5,320 bases of DNA, taken from contig CAJZGT010000090.1 of assembly GCA_916048145.1 (NCBI GenBank), positions 1 to 5,320 on the forward strand, written 5' to 3'. The position numbers and the translations under genes were made by a program. The stretch comes from an uncultured Streptococcus sp. (GTDB lineage: Bacteria > Bacillota > Bacilli > Lactobacillales > Streptococcaceae). A model generated the notes under the pieces. It ran no database searches, had not been told where the DNA came from, and saw nothing but the letters and a program-made list of their open reading frames with translations. Shown here piece by piece: positions 1-5,320 of the stretch (positions are counted from its first letter, which is position 1; each line of letters starts with the position of its first letter).

Positions 1-689
1 GAGATTTCATGGTTGAGTCTGCCTACAGTACCCTTCGCGAAGTGGATACCGTTCTTTTCATGGTTCCTGCTGATGAAGCGCGTGGTAAGGGGGATGACAT
101 GATTATCGAGCGTCTTAAGGCAGCCAAGGTTCCTGTGATTTTGGTGGTGAATAAAATCGATAAGGTTCACCCAGACCAGCTTTTGTCTCAGATTGATGAT
201 TTCCGTAACCAAATGGACTTTAAGGAAATTGTACCAATCTCAGCCCTTCAAGGAAATAACGTCTCTCGTCTAGTGGATATTTTGAGTGAAAATCTAGATG
301 AAGGTTTCCAATATTTCCCATCTGATCAAATCACAGACCATCCAGAGCGTTTCTTGGTTTCAGAGATGGTTCGCGAGAAAGTCTTGCACCTAACTCGTGA
401 AGAGATTCCGCATTCTGTCGCAGTAGTGGTTGATTCTATGAAACGAGATGAAGAGACTGATAAGGTTCACATCCGTGCAACCATCATGGTCGAGCGCGAT
501 AGCCAAAAAGGGATTATCATCGGTAAAGGTGGTGCTATGCTTAAGAAAATCGGTAGTATGGCTCGTCGTGATATTGAACTCATGCTAGGAGACAAGGTCT
601 TCCTAGAAACCTGGGTCAAGGTCAAGAAAAACTGGCGTGATAAAAAGCTAGATTTGGCTGACTTTGGCTATAATGAAAAAGAATACTAA
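1..689 (+). CDS. era: GTPase Era, C-terminal part (5' end outside window)
   Basis: Era is a GTP-binding protein that binds the 3' end of 16S rRNA and helps mature and assemble the 30S subunit, in the cytoplasm and loosely at the membrane. The reading frame is open from the left edge: bases 1-2 finish a codon begun upstream and codons 3-8 encode Asp-Phe before the ATG at 9. That ATG is therefore an internal Met, not the start. About 228 residues are present; the family is usually about 300, so roughly 70 are missing, including the P-loop (G1), G2 and the G3 DxPG motif. Visible are the G4 motif NKID (150-161), the G5 motif SAL (240-248), and a C-terminal KH RNA-binding domain with the GKGG loop (522-533). 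The protein ends in a normal FGYNEKEY tail. In streptococci era usually follows ybeY and dgkA and precedes mutM, as here. No disruption is seen in the visible part. Confidence 0.97.
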   Translation, partial: DFMVESAYSTLREVDTVLFMVPADEARGKGDDMIIERLKAAKVPVILVVNKIDKVHPDQLLSQIDDFRNQMDFKEIVPISALQGNNVSRLVDILSENLDEGFQYFPSDQITDHPERFLVSEMVREKVLHLTREEIPHSVAVVVDSMKRDEETDKVHIRATIMVERDSQKGIIIGKGGAMLKKIGSMARRDIELMLGDKVFLETWVKVKKNWRDKKLDLADFGYNEKEY

Positions 690-691
690 GT

Positions 692-722
692 AGAGGTGGG
701 CTCATGCCTGCTTCTTGTTTTT
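692..722 (+). terminator. Intrinsic terminator-like hairpin between era and mutM
   Basis: A 10-bp stem pairs 692-701 (AGAGGTGGGC) with 706-715 (GCCTGCTTCT) around a TCAT loop. Three of the pairs are G-T. A T-rich run (TTGTTTTT, 715-722) follows directly. It begins three bases after the era stop and ends four bases before the mutM ribosome binding site. Shape and position fit an intrinsic terminator or a leaky attenuator at the end of the era transcript. The G-T pairs and the G inside the T-run suggest incomplete termination. This comes from hand pairing; no folding energy was computed. Confidence 0.55.
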
Positions 723-726
723 ACAG

Positions 727-733
727 AAGGAGG
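727..733 (+). promoter_or_regulatory. Ribosome binding site fixing the mutM start
   Basis: AAGGAGG is a complete Shine-Dalgarno match four bases before the ATG at 738. It selects that ATG over the in-frame GTG at 696, which would add 14 residues and lies inside the terminator-like hairpin. Confidence 0.85.
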
Positions 734-737
734 ACTT

Positions 738-1562
738 ATGCCTGAATTACCTGAGGTTGAAACCGTTCGTCGTGGCTTAGAAAAATTGATTTTAGGAAAG
801 AAGATTTCGAGTATAGAAATTCGCTATCCCAAGATGATTAAGACAGATTTGGACCAGTTTCGAAAGGAAGTACCTGGTCAAGTTGTTGAGTCAATGGGAC
901 GTCGGGGCAAATATTTACTTTTCTACCTGACAGACAAGGTCTTGATTTCTCATCTGCGGATGGAGGGCAAGTATTTTTACTATCCAGATCAAGCACCTGA
1001 ACGTAAGCATGCCCATGTTTTCTTCCAGTTTGAGGATAGTGGCACGCTTGTTTATGAGGATGTTCGCAAGTTTGGTACTATGGAACTCTTGGCGCCTGAT
1101 CTTTTAGACGCCTACTTTATTTCTAAAAAATTAGGTCCTGAACCAAGCGAACAAGACTTTGATGTGCAGATCTTTCAAGCTGCCCTAGCTAAGTTCAAAA
1201 AGCCTATCAAATCCCATCTTCTAGACCAAACCTTGGTAGCTGGACTTGGCAATATCTATGTGGATGAGGTTCTCTGGCGAGCTCAGGTTCATCCGGCTAG
1301 ACCTTCCCAGACTTTAACAGCAGAAGAAGCGACTGCCATTCATGACCAGACCATCGCTGTTTTGGGACAGGCTGTTGAAAAAGGTGGTTCCACCATTCGG
1401 ACCTATACCAATGCCTTTGGGGAAGATGGAACCATGCAGGATTTTCATCAAGTCTATGACAAGGCTGGTCAAGAATGTTCACGTTGTGGCACCATCATTG
1501 AGAAAATCCAACTAGGTGGACGAGGCACCCATTTTTGTCCTCAGTGCCAAAGGAGGGGTTGA
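738..1562 (+). CDS. mutM: Formamidopyrimidine-DNA glycosylase (8-oxoguanine repair)
   Basis: MutM/Fpg is a bifunctional DNA glycosylase and AP lyase that removes 8-oxoguanine and formamidopyrimidines in base excision repair. The product is 274 residues, the normal family length. The start at 738 is required by function: catalysis uses the amino group of Pro2 exposed after Met removal, and the protein begins MPELPEVETVRRG with Pro2 and Glu3 in place. Other expected residues are Lys58 (GRRGKY, matching the family's catalytic Lys), Met75, Arg110 and Phe112 (likely void-filling triad), Asn172 (GLGNIYVDE in the helix-two-turn-helix), and a C-terminal zinc finger with Cys247, Cys250, Cys267 and Cys270 that carries Arg262 in its loop. 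All are intact, so the enzyme should be active. Its TGA stop overlaps the coaE ATG by one base, which implies translational coupling. Upstream, a hairpin partly insulates it from era. Confidence 0.97.
   Translation: MPELPEVETVRRGLEKLILGKKISSIEIRYPKMIKTDLDQFRKEVPGQVVESMGRRGKYLLFYLTDKVLISHLRMEGKYFYYPDQAPERKHAHVFFQFEDSGTLVYEDVRKFGTMELLAPDLLDAYFISKKLGPEPSEQDFDVQIFQAALAKFKKPIKSHLLDQTLVAGLGNIYVDEVLWRAQVHPARPSQTLTAEEATAIHDQTIAVLGQAVEKGGSTIRTYTNAFGEDGTMQDFHQVYDKAGQECSRCGTIIEKIQLGGRGTHFCPQCQRRG
1549..1556 (+). promoter_or_regulatory. Ribosome binding site fixing the coaE start, inside mutM
   Basis: AAAGGAGG lies within the last codons of mutM, five bases before the ATG at 1562. It favours that ATG over the in-frame TTG at 1535, which would add nine residues unlike any CoaE N-terminus. 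Confidence 0.85.
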
Positions 1563-2167
1563 TGGGAAAAATCATCGGAATCACTGGGGGAATTGCCTCT
1601 GGTAAGTCAACCGTGACAAATTTTCTAAGAAAGCAAGGCTTTCAAGTAGTGGATGCCGACGCAGTCGTCCACCAACTACAGAAACCTGGCGGTCGTCTGT
1701 TTAAGGCTCTAGTCCAGCACTTTGGGCAAGAAATCATCCTTGAAAATGGAGAACTCAATCGACCTCTCCTAGCTAGTCTCATCTTTTCAAATCCTGAAGA
1801 ACGAGAATGGTCTAAGCAAATCCAAGGAGAGATTATCCGTGAGGAACTAGCTAGGTTGAGAGACCAGTTGGCTCAGACAGAAGAGATTTTCTTCATGGAT
1901 ATTCCCCTGCTTTTTGAACAAGACTATGCCTCTTGGTTTGATGAGACTTGGTTGGTCTATGTGGACCGAGATGTCCAAGTAGAACGCCTAATGAAAAGGG
2001 ACCACTTGTCCAAAAATGAAGCTGAATCTCGTCTGGCAGCCCAGTGGCCTTTAGAAAAAAAGAAAGATTTGGCCAGCCAGGTTCTTGATAATAATGGTAG
2101 TCGTGATCAGCTTGTGGGTCAAGTAGTTACTAAACTTGAAATAATTGAGAGTCAGTTAATAGATTAG
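1562..2167 (+). CDS. coaE: Dephospho-CoA kinase
   Basis: CoaE phosphorylates the ribose 3'-OH of dephospho-CoA with ATP, the last step of coenzyme A synthesis in the cytoplasm. The product is 201 residues, typical of the family. Visible motifs are the Walker A loop (GGIASGKST, residues 9-17), the DADAVVH motif (31-37) of the CoA-binding side, DIPLLFE (113-119), the lid segment RLMKRD (142-147), QWPLEKK (161-167), and DNNGS (176-180) near the adenine site. The start at 1562 places the P-loop at the usual distance from the N-terminus and overlaps the mutM stop by one base, so the two are probably translated from one message. The last 20 or so residues after DNNGS are the least conserved part of the family and may differ from relatives. 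A 75-base spacer to rpmG follows. Confidence 0.97.
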   Translation: MGKIIGITGGIASGKSTVTNFLRKQGFQVVDADAVVHQLQKPGGRLFKALVQHFGQEIILENGELNRPLLASLIFSNPEEREWSKQIQGEIIREELARLRDQLAQTEEIFFMDIPLLFEQDYASWFDETWLVYVDRDVQVERLMKRDHLSKNEAESRLAAQWPLEKKKDLASQVLDNNGSRDQLVGQVVTKLEIIESQLID

Positions 2168-2187
2168 CTTAGAAGAAGTATCTTAGC
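2167..2187 (+). other. Weak imperfect hairpin after coaE
   Basis: GCTTAGA (2167-2173) can pair with TCTTAGC (2181-2187) at six of seven positions around a seven-base loop, starting at the last base of the coaE stop codon. The bases that follow (ATTGTTTATT) are only moderately T-rich. It could be a weak terminator or a transcript-end stem, but the stem is short and mismatched. The rest of the 2168-2242 spacer is AT-rich and shows no gene. A possible -10 box (TATTAT, 2218-2223) has no convincing -35 partner. Confidence 0.2.
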
Positions 2188-2242
2188 ATTGTTTATTAAA
2201 TGTAGCTAAAAATAGAGTATTATTAAAAGTAAAGGAAATCTA

Positions 2243-2392
2243 GTGCGAGTAAAAATTAATCTCAAATGCTCCTCTTGTGGCAGTATCAATTATCTAACCA
2301 GTAAAAATTCAAAAACCCATCCAGACAAGATTGAGGTTTTAAAGTATTGTCCCAAGGAAAGAAAAGTAACCCTACATCTTGAATCTAAGTAG
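2243..2392 (+). CDS. rpmG: 50S ribosomal protein L33
   Basis: L33 is a small protein of the large ribosomal subunit, near the E site. This 49-residue frame begins [14 protein letters not shown] and contains the family's NYLTSKN stretch, a KYCPK segment and a TLHLESK end close to the usual TxHxETK. Length and layout are those of bacterial L33. The start is GTG at 2243, preceded by AAAGGA (2231-2236) with a six-base spacer; no ATG is available at a sensible position. Of the four zinc-ribbon cysteines, Cys9, Cys12 and Cys36 are present, but the fourth position holds Glu39, so zinc binding may be lost or altered. Firmicutes often carry several L33 copies that differ in cysteine content; this would be one of them. 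Its end overlaps the -35 box of the secG promoter. It sits next to secG, as in other streptococci. Confidence 0.93.
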
Positions 2393-2407
2393 ATTTTATG
2401 GTAAAAT
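2379..2407 (+). promoter_or_regulatory. Sigma-A promoter for secG
   Basis: A -35 box TTGAAT (2379-2384) and a -10 box TAAAAT (2402-2407) are separated by 17 bases, and the -10 is extended by TG at 2399-2400. The -35 lies in the last codons of rpmG. Transcription would begin near 2413-2415, giving a leader of under 20 bases before secG with its ribosome binding site (TAAGGAG, 2419-2425). It should supply secG and, through any readthrough, rnr and smpB. Confidence 0.7.
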
Positions 2408-2431
2408 AATAGGGATTTTAAGGAGTTTGAT

Positions 2432-2665
2432 ATGTATAACCTATTATTAACCATTTTATTAGTATTATCTGTTGTGATTGTGATTGCGATTTTCATGCAA
2501 CCAACCAAAAACCAATCCAGCAATGTATTTGATGCCAGCTCAGGTGATTTGTTTGAACGCAGTAAAGCACGCGGTTTCGAAGCTGTAATGCAGCGTTTGA
2601 CAGGGATTTTAGTCTTTTTCTGGCTAGCCATTGCCTTAGCATTGACGGTATTATCAAGTAGATAA
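2432..2665 (+). CDS. secG: Protein translocase subunit SecG
   Basis: SecG is the small accessory subunit of the SecYEG membrane channel and stimulates SecA-driven protein export. The 77-residue product has the family plan: one membrane segment at about residues 3-22 (LLLTILLVLSVVIVIAIF), a polar loop with QPTKNQSSNVFDASSGDLF that matches the usual SecG loop, an RGFE-x-VMQRLT stretch leading into the second segment, and a second membrane segment at about 57-75. Length is normal for Gram-positive SecG. The ATG at 2432 follows TAAGGAG by six bases. It has its own promoter across the end of rpmG and is followed by an intrinsic terminator before rnr. Identification rests on topology, the loop motif and context, all consistent. 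Confidence 0.93.
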   Translation: MYNLLLTILLVLSVVIVIAIFMQPTKNQSSNVFDASSGDLFERSKARGFEAVMQRLTGILVFFWLAIALALTVLSSR

Positions 2666-2674
2666 GAAAATAAT

Positions 2675-2708
2675 GGGCAGGACTAGGTCTTTGCCTCTTT
2701 TTATTTTT
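2675..2708 (+). terminator. Intrinsic terminator after secG
   Basis: GGGCAGGAC (2675-2683) pairs with GTCTTTGCCT (2687-2696) around a TAG loop, giving nine pairs with one bulged T and two G-T pairs. CTTTTTATTTTT follows (2697-2708). It sits ten bases after the secG stop and about 60 before rnr, so it should end or reduce transcription from the secG promoter. Readthrough into rnr is possible because the stem is imperfect. Confidence 0.7.
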
Positions 2709-2722
2709 AAAAGATGTTTAAG
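2706..2722 (+). promoter_or_regulatory. Possible CiaR-like direct repeat upstream of rnr
   Basis: TTTAAA-AGATG-TTTAAG matches the streptococcal CiaR site TTTAAG-N5-TTTAAG at 11 of 12 repeat positions with exact five-base spacing. The site is known from the CiaRH two-component regulon of pneumococcus. The nearest -10-like boxes downstream (TACAGT at 2730-2735, TAAAAG at 2735-2740) are not at the ideal distance, and the first half overlaps the T-run of the secG terminator, so chance is a real alternative. Confidence 0.2.
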
Positions 2723-2765
2723 AAGGTTTTACAGTAAAAGAAAATAAAAAATCTAGAAAGAAAAT

Positions 2766-5120
2766 ATGAAAGATAGAATAAAAGAATATTTACAAGACAA
2801 GGGAAAGGTGACTGTCAATGACTTGGCTCAGGCTTTGGGAAAAGACGGTTCCAAGGATTTTCGTGAGTTAATTAAAACCTTGTCCCTAATGGAAAGGAAG
2901 CACCAGATTCGTTTTGAAGAAGATGGTAGTCTGACATTAGAAGTTAAGAAAAAACATGAGATTACTCTCAAGGGGATTTTTCATGCCCATAAAAATGGCT
3001 TTGGTTTTGTCAGCCTAGAAGGCGAGGAGGACGACCTTTTTGTAGGTAAAAACGATGTCAATTATGCTATTGATGGCGATACTGTTGAGGTTGTCATCAA
3101 GAAAGTCGCTGATCGTAACAAGGGAACAGCGGCGGAAGCCAAAATTATCGATATCCTAGAACACAGTTTGACAACTGTTGTCGGTCAAATCGTTCTAGAT
3201 CAGGAAAAGCCTAAGTATGCTGGCTACATCCGTTCGAAAAATCAGAAAATCAGCCAACCGATTTATGTAAAAAAACCAGCCCTTAAACTGGAGGGAACAG
3301 AAGTTCTCAAGGTCTTTATCGATAAATACCCAAGCAAGAAACATGATTTCTTTGTCGCTAGTGTCCTCGATGTGGTGGGGCATTCAACGGATGTCGGAAT
3401 TGATGTTCTTGAGGTTTTGGAGTCTATGGACATTGTCTCAGAATTTCCAGAGGCTGTTGTCAAGGAAGCAGAAAGTGTGCCTGATGTTCCATCTCAAAAG
3501 GATATGGAAGGCCGTCTGGATCTAAGAGATGAGATTACCTTTACCATTGACGGTGCTGACGCCAAAGACTTGGACGATGCGGTGCATATCAAGGCTTTAA
3601 AAAATGGGAATTTGGAGCTCGGTGTTCACATCGCAGATGTTTCCTACTATGTGACCGAGGGGTCTGCCCTTGATAAGGAAGCCCTTAATCGCGCAACTTC
3701 TGTCTATGTGACAGACCGTGTGGTCCCAATGCTTCCAGAACGACTGTCAAATGGTATCTGCTCCCTCAATCCTCAAGTTGACCGTCTAACTCAGTCAGCC
3801 ATCATGGAGATTGATAAACATGGTCGTGTAGTCAACTACACCATCACACAAACGGTTATCAAGACAAGCTTCCGTATGACCTATAGTGATGTCAATGATA
3901 TCTTAGCTGGCGACGAGGAAAAGCGACAAGAATATCAGAAAATTGTTCCTAGTATCGAACTTATGGCCAAGCTTCATGAAACTTTAGAAAACATGCGTGT
4001 GAAACGTGGAGCCCTCAATTTCGATACCAATGAAGCTAAGATTTTAGTGGATAAGCAAGGTAAGCCTGTTGATATCGTTCTTCGTCAGCGTGGTGTTGCC
4101 GAGCGGATGATTGAGTCTTTTATGTTGATGGCCAACGAAACAGTTGCCGAGCATTTCAGCAAGTTGGATTTGCCTTTTATCTATCGGATTCACGAGGAGC
4201 CTAAGGCTGAAAAAGTTCAGAAGTTTATTGATTATGCTTCGAGTTTTGGCTTGCGCATTTATGGGACTGCCAGTGAGATTAGCCAGGAGGCCCTCCAAGA
4301 CATCATGCGTACTGTTGAGGGAGAACCTTATGCGGATGTATTGTCCATGATGCTTCTTCGCTCTATGCAACAGGCTCGCTATTCGGAGCACAATCACGGC
4401 CACTATGGCCTTGCTGCTGACTATTACACTCACTTTACCAGTCCGATTCGTCGTTATCCAGACCTTCTTGTTCACCGTATGATTCGTGATTACAGCCGTT
4501 CTAAGGAAATAGCAGAGCATTTTGAGCAAGTGATTCCAGAGATTGCGACCCAGTCTTCCAACCGTGAACGTCGTGCCATTGAGGCTGAGCGTGAAGTCGA
4601 AGCCATGAAAAAGGCTGAGTACATGGAAGAATACGTGGGTGAAGAGTACGATGCGGTTGTGTCCAGTATTGTCAAGTTTGGTCTCTTTGTCGAATTGCCA
4701 AACACAGTTGAAGGCTTGATTCACATCACTAATCTACCTGAATTTTATCATTTCAATGAGCGTGATTTGACTCTTCGTGGAGAGAAATCAGGTATTACCT
4801 TCCGTGTAGGTCAGCAAATCCGTATTCGAGTTGAAAGAGCGGATAAGATGACTGGTGAAATTGACTTCTCTTATATTCCAAGTGAGTTTGATGTGATTGA
4901 AAAAGGCTTGAAACAGTCTAATCGTAATGATAGAGGGCGTGGTTCAAGTCGTCGTTCAGATAAGAAAGAAGATAAGAGAAAATCAGGACGCTCAAATGAT
5001 AAGCGCAAGCATTCACAAAAAGACAAGAAGAAAAAAGGAAAGAAACCTTTTTACAAGGAAGTAGCTAAGAAAGGAGCCAAGCATGGCAAAGGGCGAGGGA
5101 AAGGTCGTCGCACAAAATAA
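2766..5120 (+). CDS. rnr: Ribonuclease R (3'-5' exoribonuclease)
   Basis: RNase R degrades RNA from the 3' end processively, including structured RNA. It acts in rRNA and tRNA quality control and in decay of messages released by trans-translation. The 784-residue product shows the family domains in order: an N-terminal winged-helix region (about 1-60), two cold-shock-type OB folds (about 68-112 and 130-205), the RNB catalytic domain (about 250-575), an S1 domain (about 624-705) and a Lys/Arg-rich tail. The catalytic metal-binding aspartates are visible in [14 protein letters not shown] as Asp262, Asp268, Asp270 and Asp271, and [16 protein letters not shown] (556-571) is the second RNB signature. 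In residues 719-784, 31 of 66 are Lys or Arg. The ATG at 2766 is preceded only by a weak AGAAAG (2755-2760), so translation initiation may be modest. Its end overlaps smpB by 38 bases. It lies behind the secG terminator and may have its own promoter. The older name in streptococci is vacB. Confidence 0.97.
5070..5076 (+). promoter_or_regulatory. Ribosome binding site of smpB, inside rnr
   Basis: AAAGGAG lies within the rnr coding sequence, six bases before the smpB ATG at 5083. It is much stronger than the site in front of rnr. It fixes the start at 5083 and therefore the 38-base overlap of the two genes. Confidence 0.85.
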
Positions 5121-5320
5121 AAAGGCGCGCCACGACTATACAATCGTAGATACGCTAGAGGCAGGGATGGTCCTGACTGGAACTGAAATCAAGAGTGTGC
5201 GAGCTGCTCGAATCAACCTCAAGGATGGCTTTGCCCAAGTGAAAAATGGGGAAGTCTGGTTGAGTAATGTTCATATCGCTCCTTACGAAGAGGGCAATAT
5301 CTGGAACCAAGAACCAGAAC
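5083..5320 (+). CDS. smpB: tmRNA-binding protein SmpB, N-terminal half (3' end outside window)
   Basis: SmpB binds tmRNA and brings it to ribosomes stalled on broken messages, starting trans-translation. The frame is open to the right edge, giving 79 residues of a protein usually about 155 long. The sequence matches the family: [19 protein letters not shown], then [23 protein letters not shown], the OB-fold segment typical of SmpB, then a [11 protein letters not shown] stretch. The C-terminal tail that enters the decoding centre is beyond the window. The frame starts inside rnr in the +1 register relative to it, 38 bases before the rnr stop, with its own good ribosome binding site, so both proteins come from one message. 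This pairing makes functional sense because RNase R acts on messages released by the SmpB-tmRNA system. Confidence 0.97.

Noticed and set aside
9..11. ATG at 9 as the start of a short Era
   Set aside because: The frame continues upstream to the window edge with Asp-Phe codons, and the P-loop half of the GTPase would otherwise be missing.
669..674. TATAAT at the end of era as a mutM promoter
   Set aside because: It is a perfect -10 box, but no -35-like hexamer lies 16-18 bases upstream and TG is not in the extended position. The bases encode the conserved Gly-Tyr-Asn of the Era tail.
696..737. A 14-residue N-terminal extension of MutM from GTG at 696
   Set aside because: MutM needs Pro2 as its N-terminal nucleophile, and a full ribosome binding site precedes the ATG at 738. 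The extension lies within the terminator-like hairpin.
1535..1561. A nine-residue N-terminal extension of CoaE from TTG at 1535
   Set aside because: The ATG at 1562 has a well-placed AAAGGAGG and starts directly at the conserved MGKIIGITGG sequence.
2290..2631. A 113-codon open frame on the - strand across rpmG and secG
   Set aside because: It is antisense to two recognised genes and to the secG promoter, with no recognisable domain.
4044..4724. A 226-codon open frame on the - strand within rnr
   Set aside because: It lies fully antisense to the conserved RNB and S1 coding region, resembles no protein family I know, and its openness follows from the codon pattern of rnr.
1..5320. A new defence, mobile or otherwise undescribed system
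   Set aside because: Every substantial frame belongs to a known housekeeping family in a typical streptococcal order, with no repeats, integrase, transposase or orphan gene left to explain.

Overview
The window is a stretch of core chromosome from a Streptococcus, most likely of the mitis/pneumoniae group. The evidence is the gene order (era, mutM, coaE, rpmG, secG, rnr, smpB), the AT-leaning low-GC codon use, strong AAGGAGG-type ribosome binding sites, short spacers, and proteins that read like the streptococcal forms of each family. All genes are on the + strand. No mobile element, CRISPR array, tRNA or rRNA is visible, and there is no gene-free stretch longer than about 100 bases.

Layout. 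Positions 1-689 hold the C-terminal three quarters of the GTPase Era, cut by the left window edge. A hairpin with a T-tract (692-722) separates it from mutM (738-1562, formamidopyrimidine-DNA glycosylase). The mutM stop codon overlaps the start codon of coaE (1562-2167, dephospho-CoA kinase) by one base. After a 75-base spacer comes a short gene missed by a length-filtered ORF search: rpmG (2243-2392, ribosomal protein L33, GTG start). A good sigma-A promoter lies across the end of rpmG and drives secG (2432-2665, translocon subunit). An intrinsic terminator (2675-2708) follows secG. Then comes rnr (2766-5120, RNase R), whose last 38 bases also encode the start of smpB (5083 to the right edge, tmRNA-binding protein).

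How the genes work together. Era (16S rRNA maturation and 30S assembly) and L33 (50S subunit) serve the ribosome. MutM repairs oxidised guanine, CoaE finishes coenzyme A synthesis, and SecG assists protein export. RNase R and SmpB are partners in trans-translation: SmpB delivers tmRNA to stalled ribosomes, and RNase R degrades the faulty mRNA. Their interlocked reading frames fit coordinated production.

Points that stand out: the rnr/smpB overlap with the smpB ribosome binding site inside rnr; no pmrA-type efflux gene between coaE and rpmG, where I recall one in S. pneumoniae; an L33 with three of the four zinc-ribbon cysteines; and two terminator-like hairpins that split an otherwise compact gene row. 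I see no evidence for an undescribed biological system here. This is a conserved housekeeping region with some regulatory and junction details worth checking.
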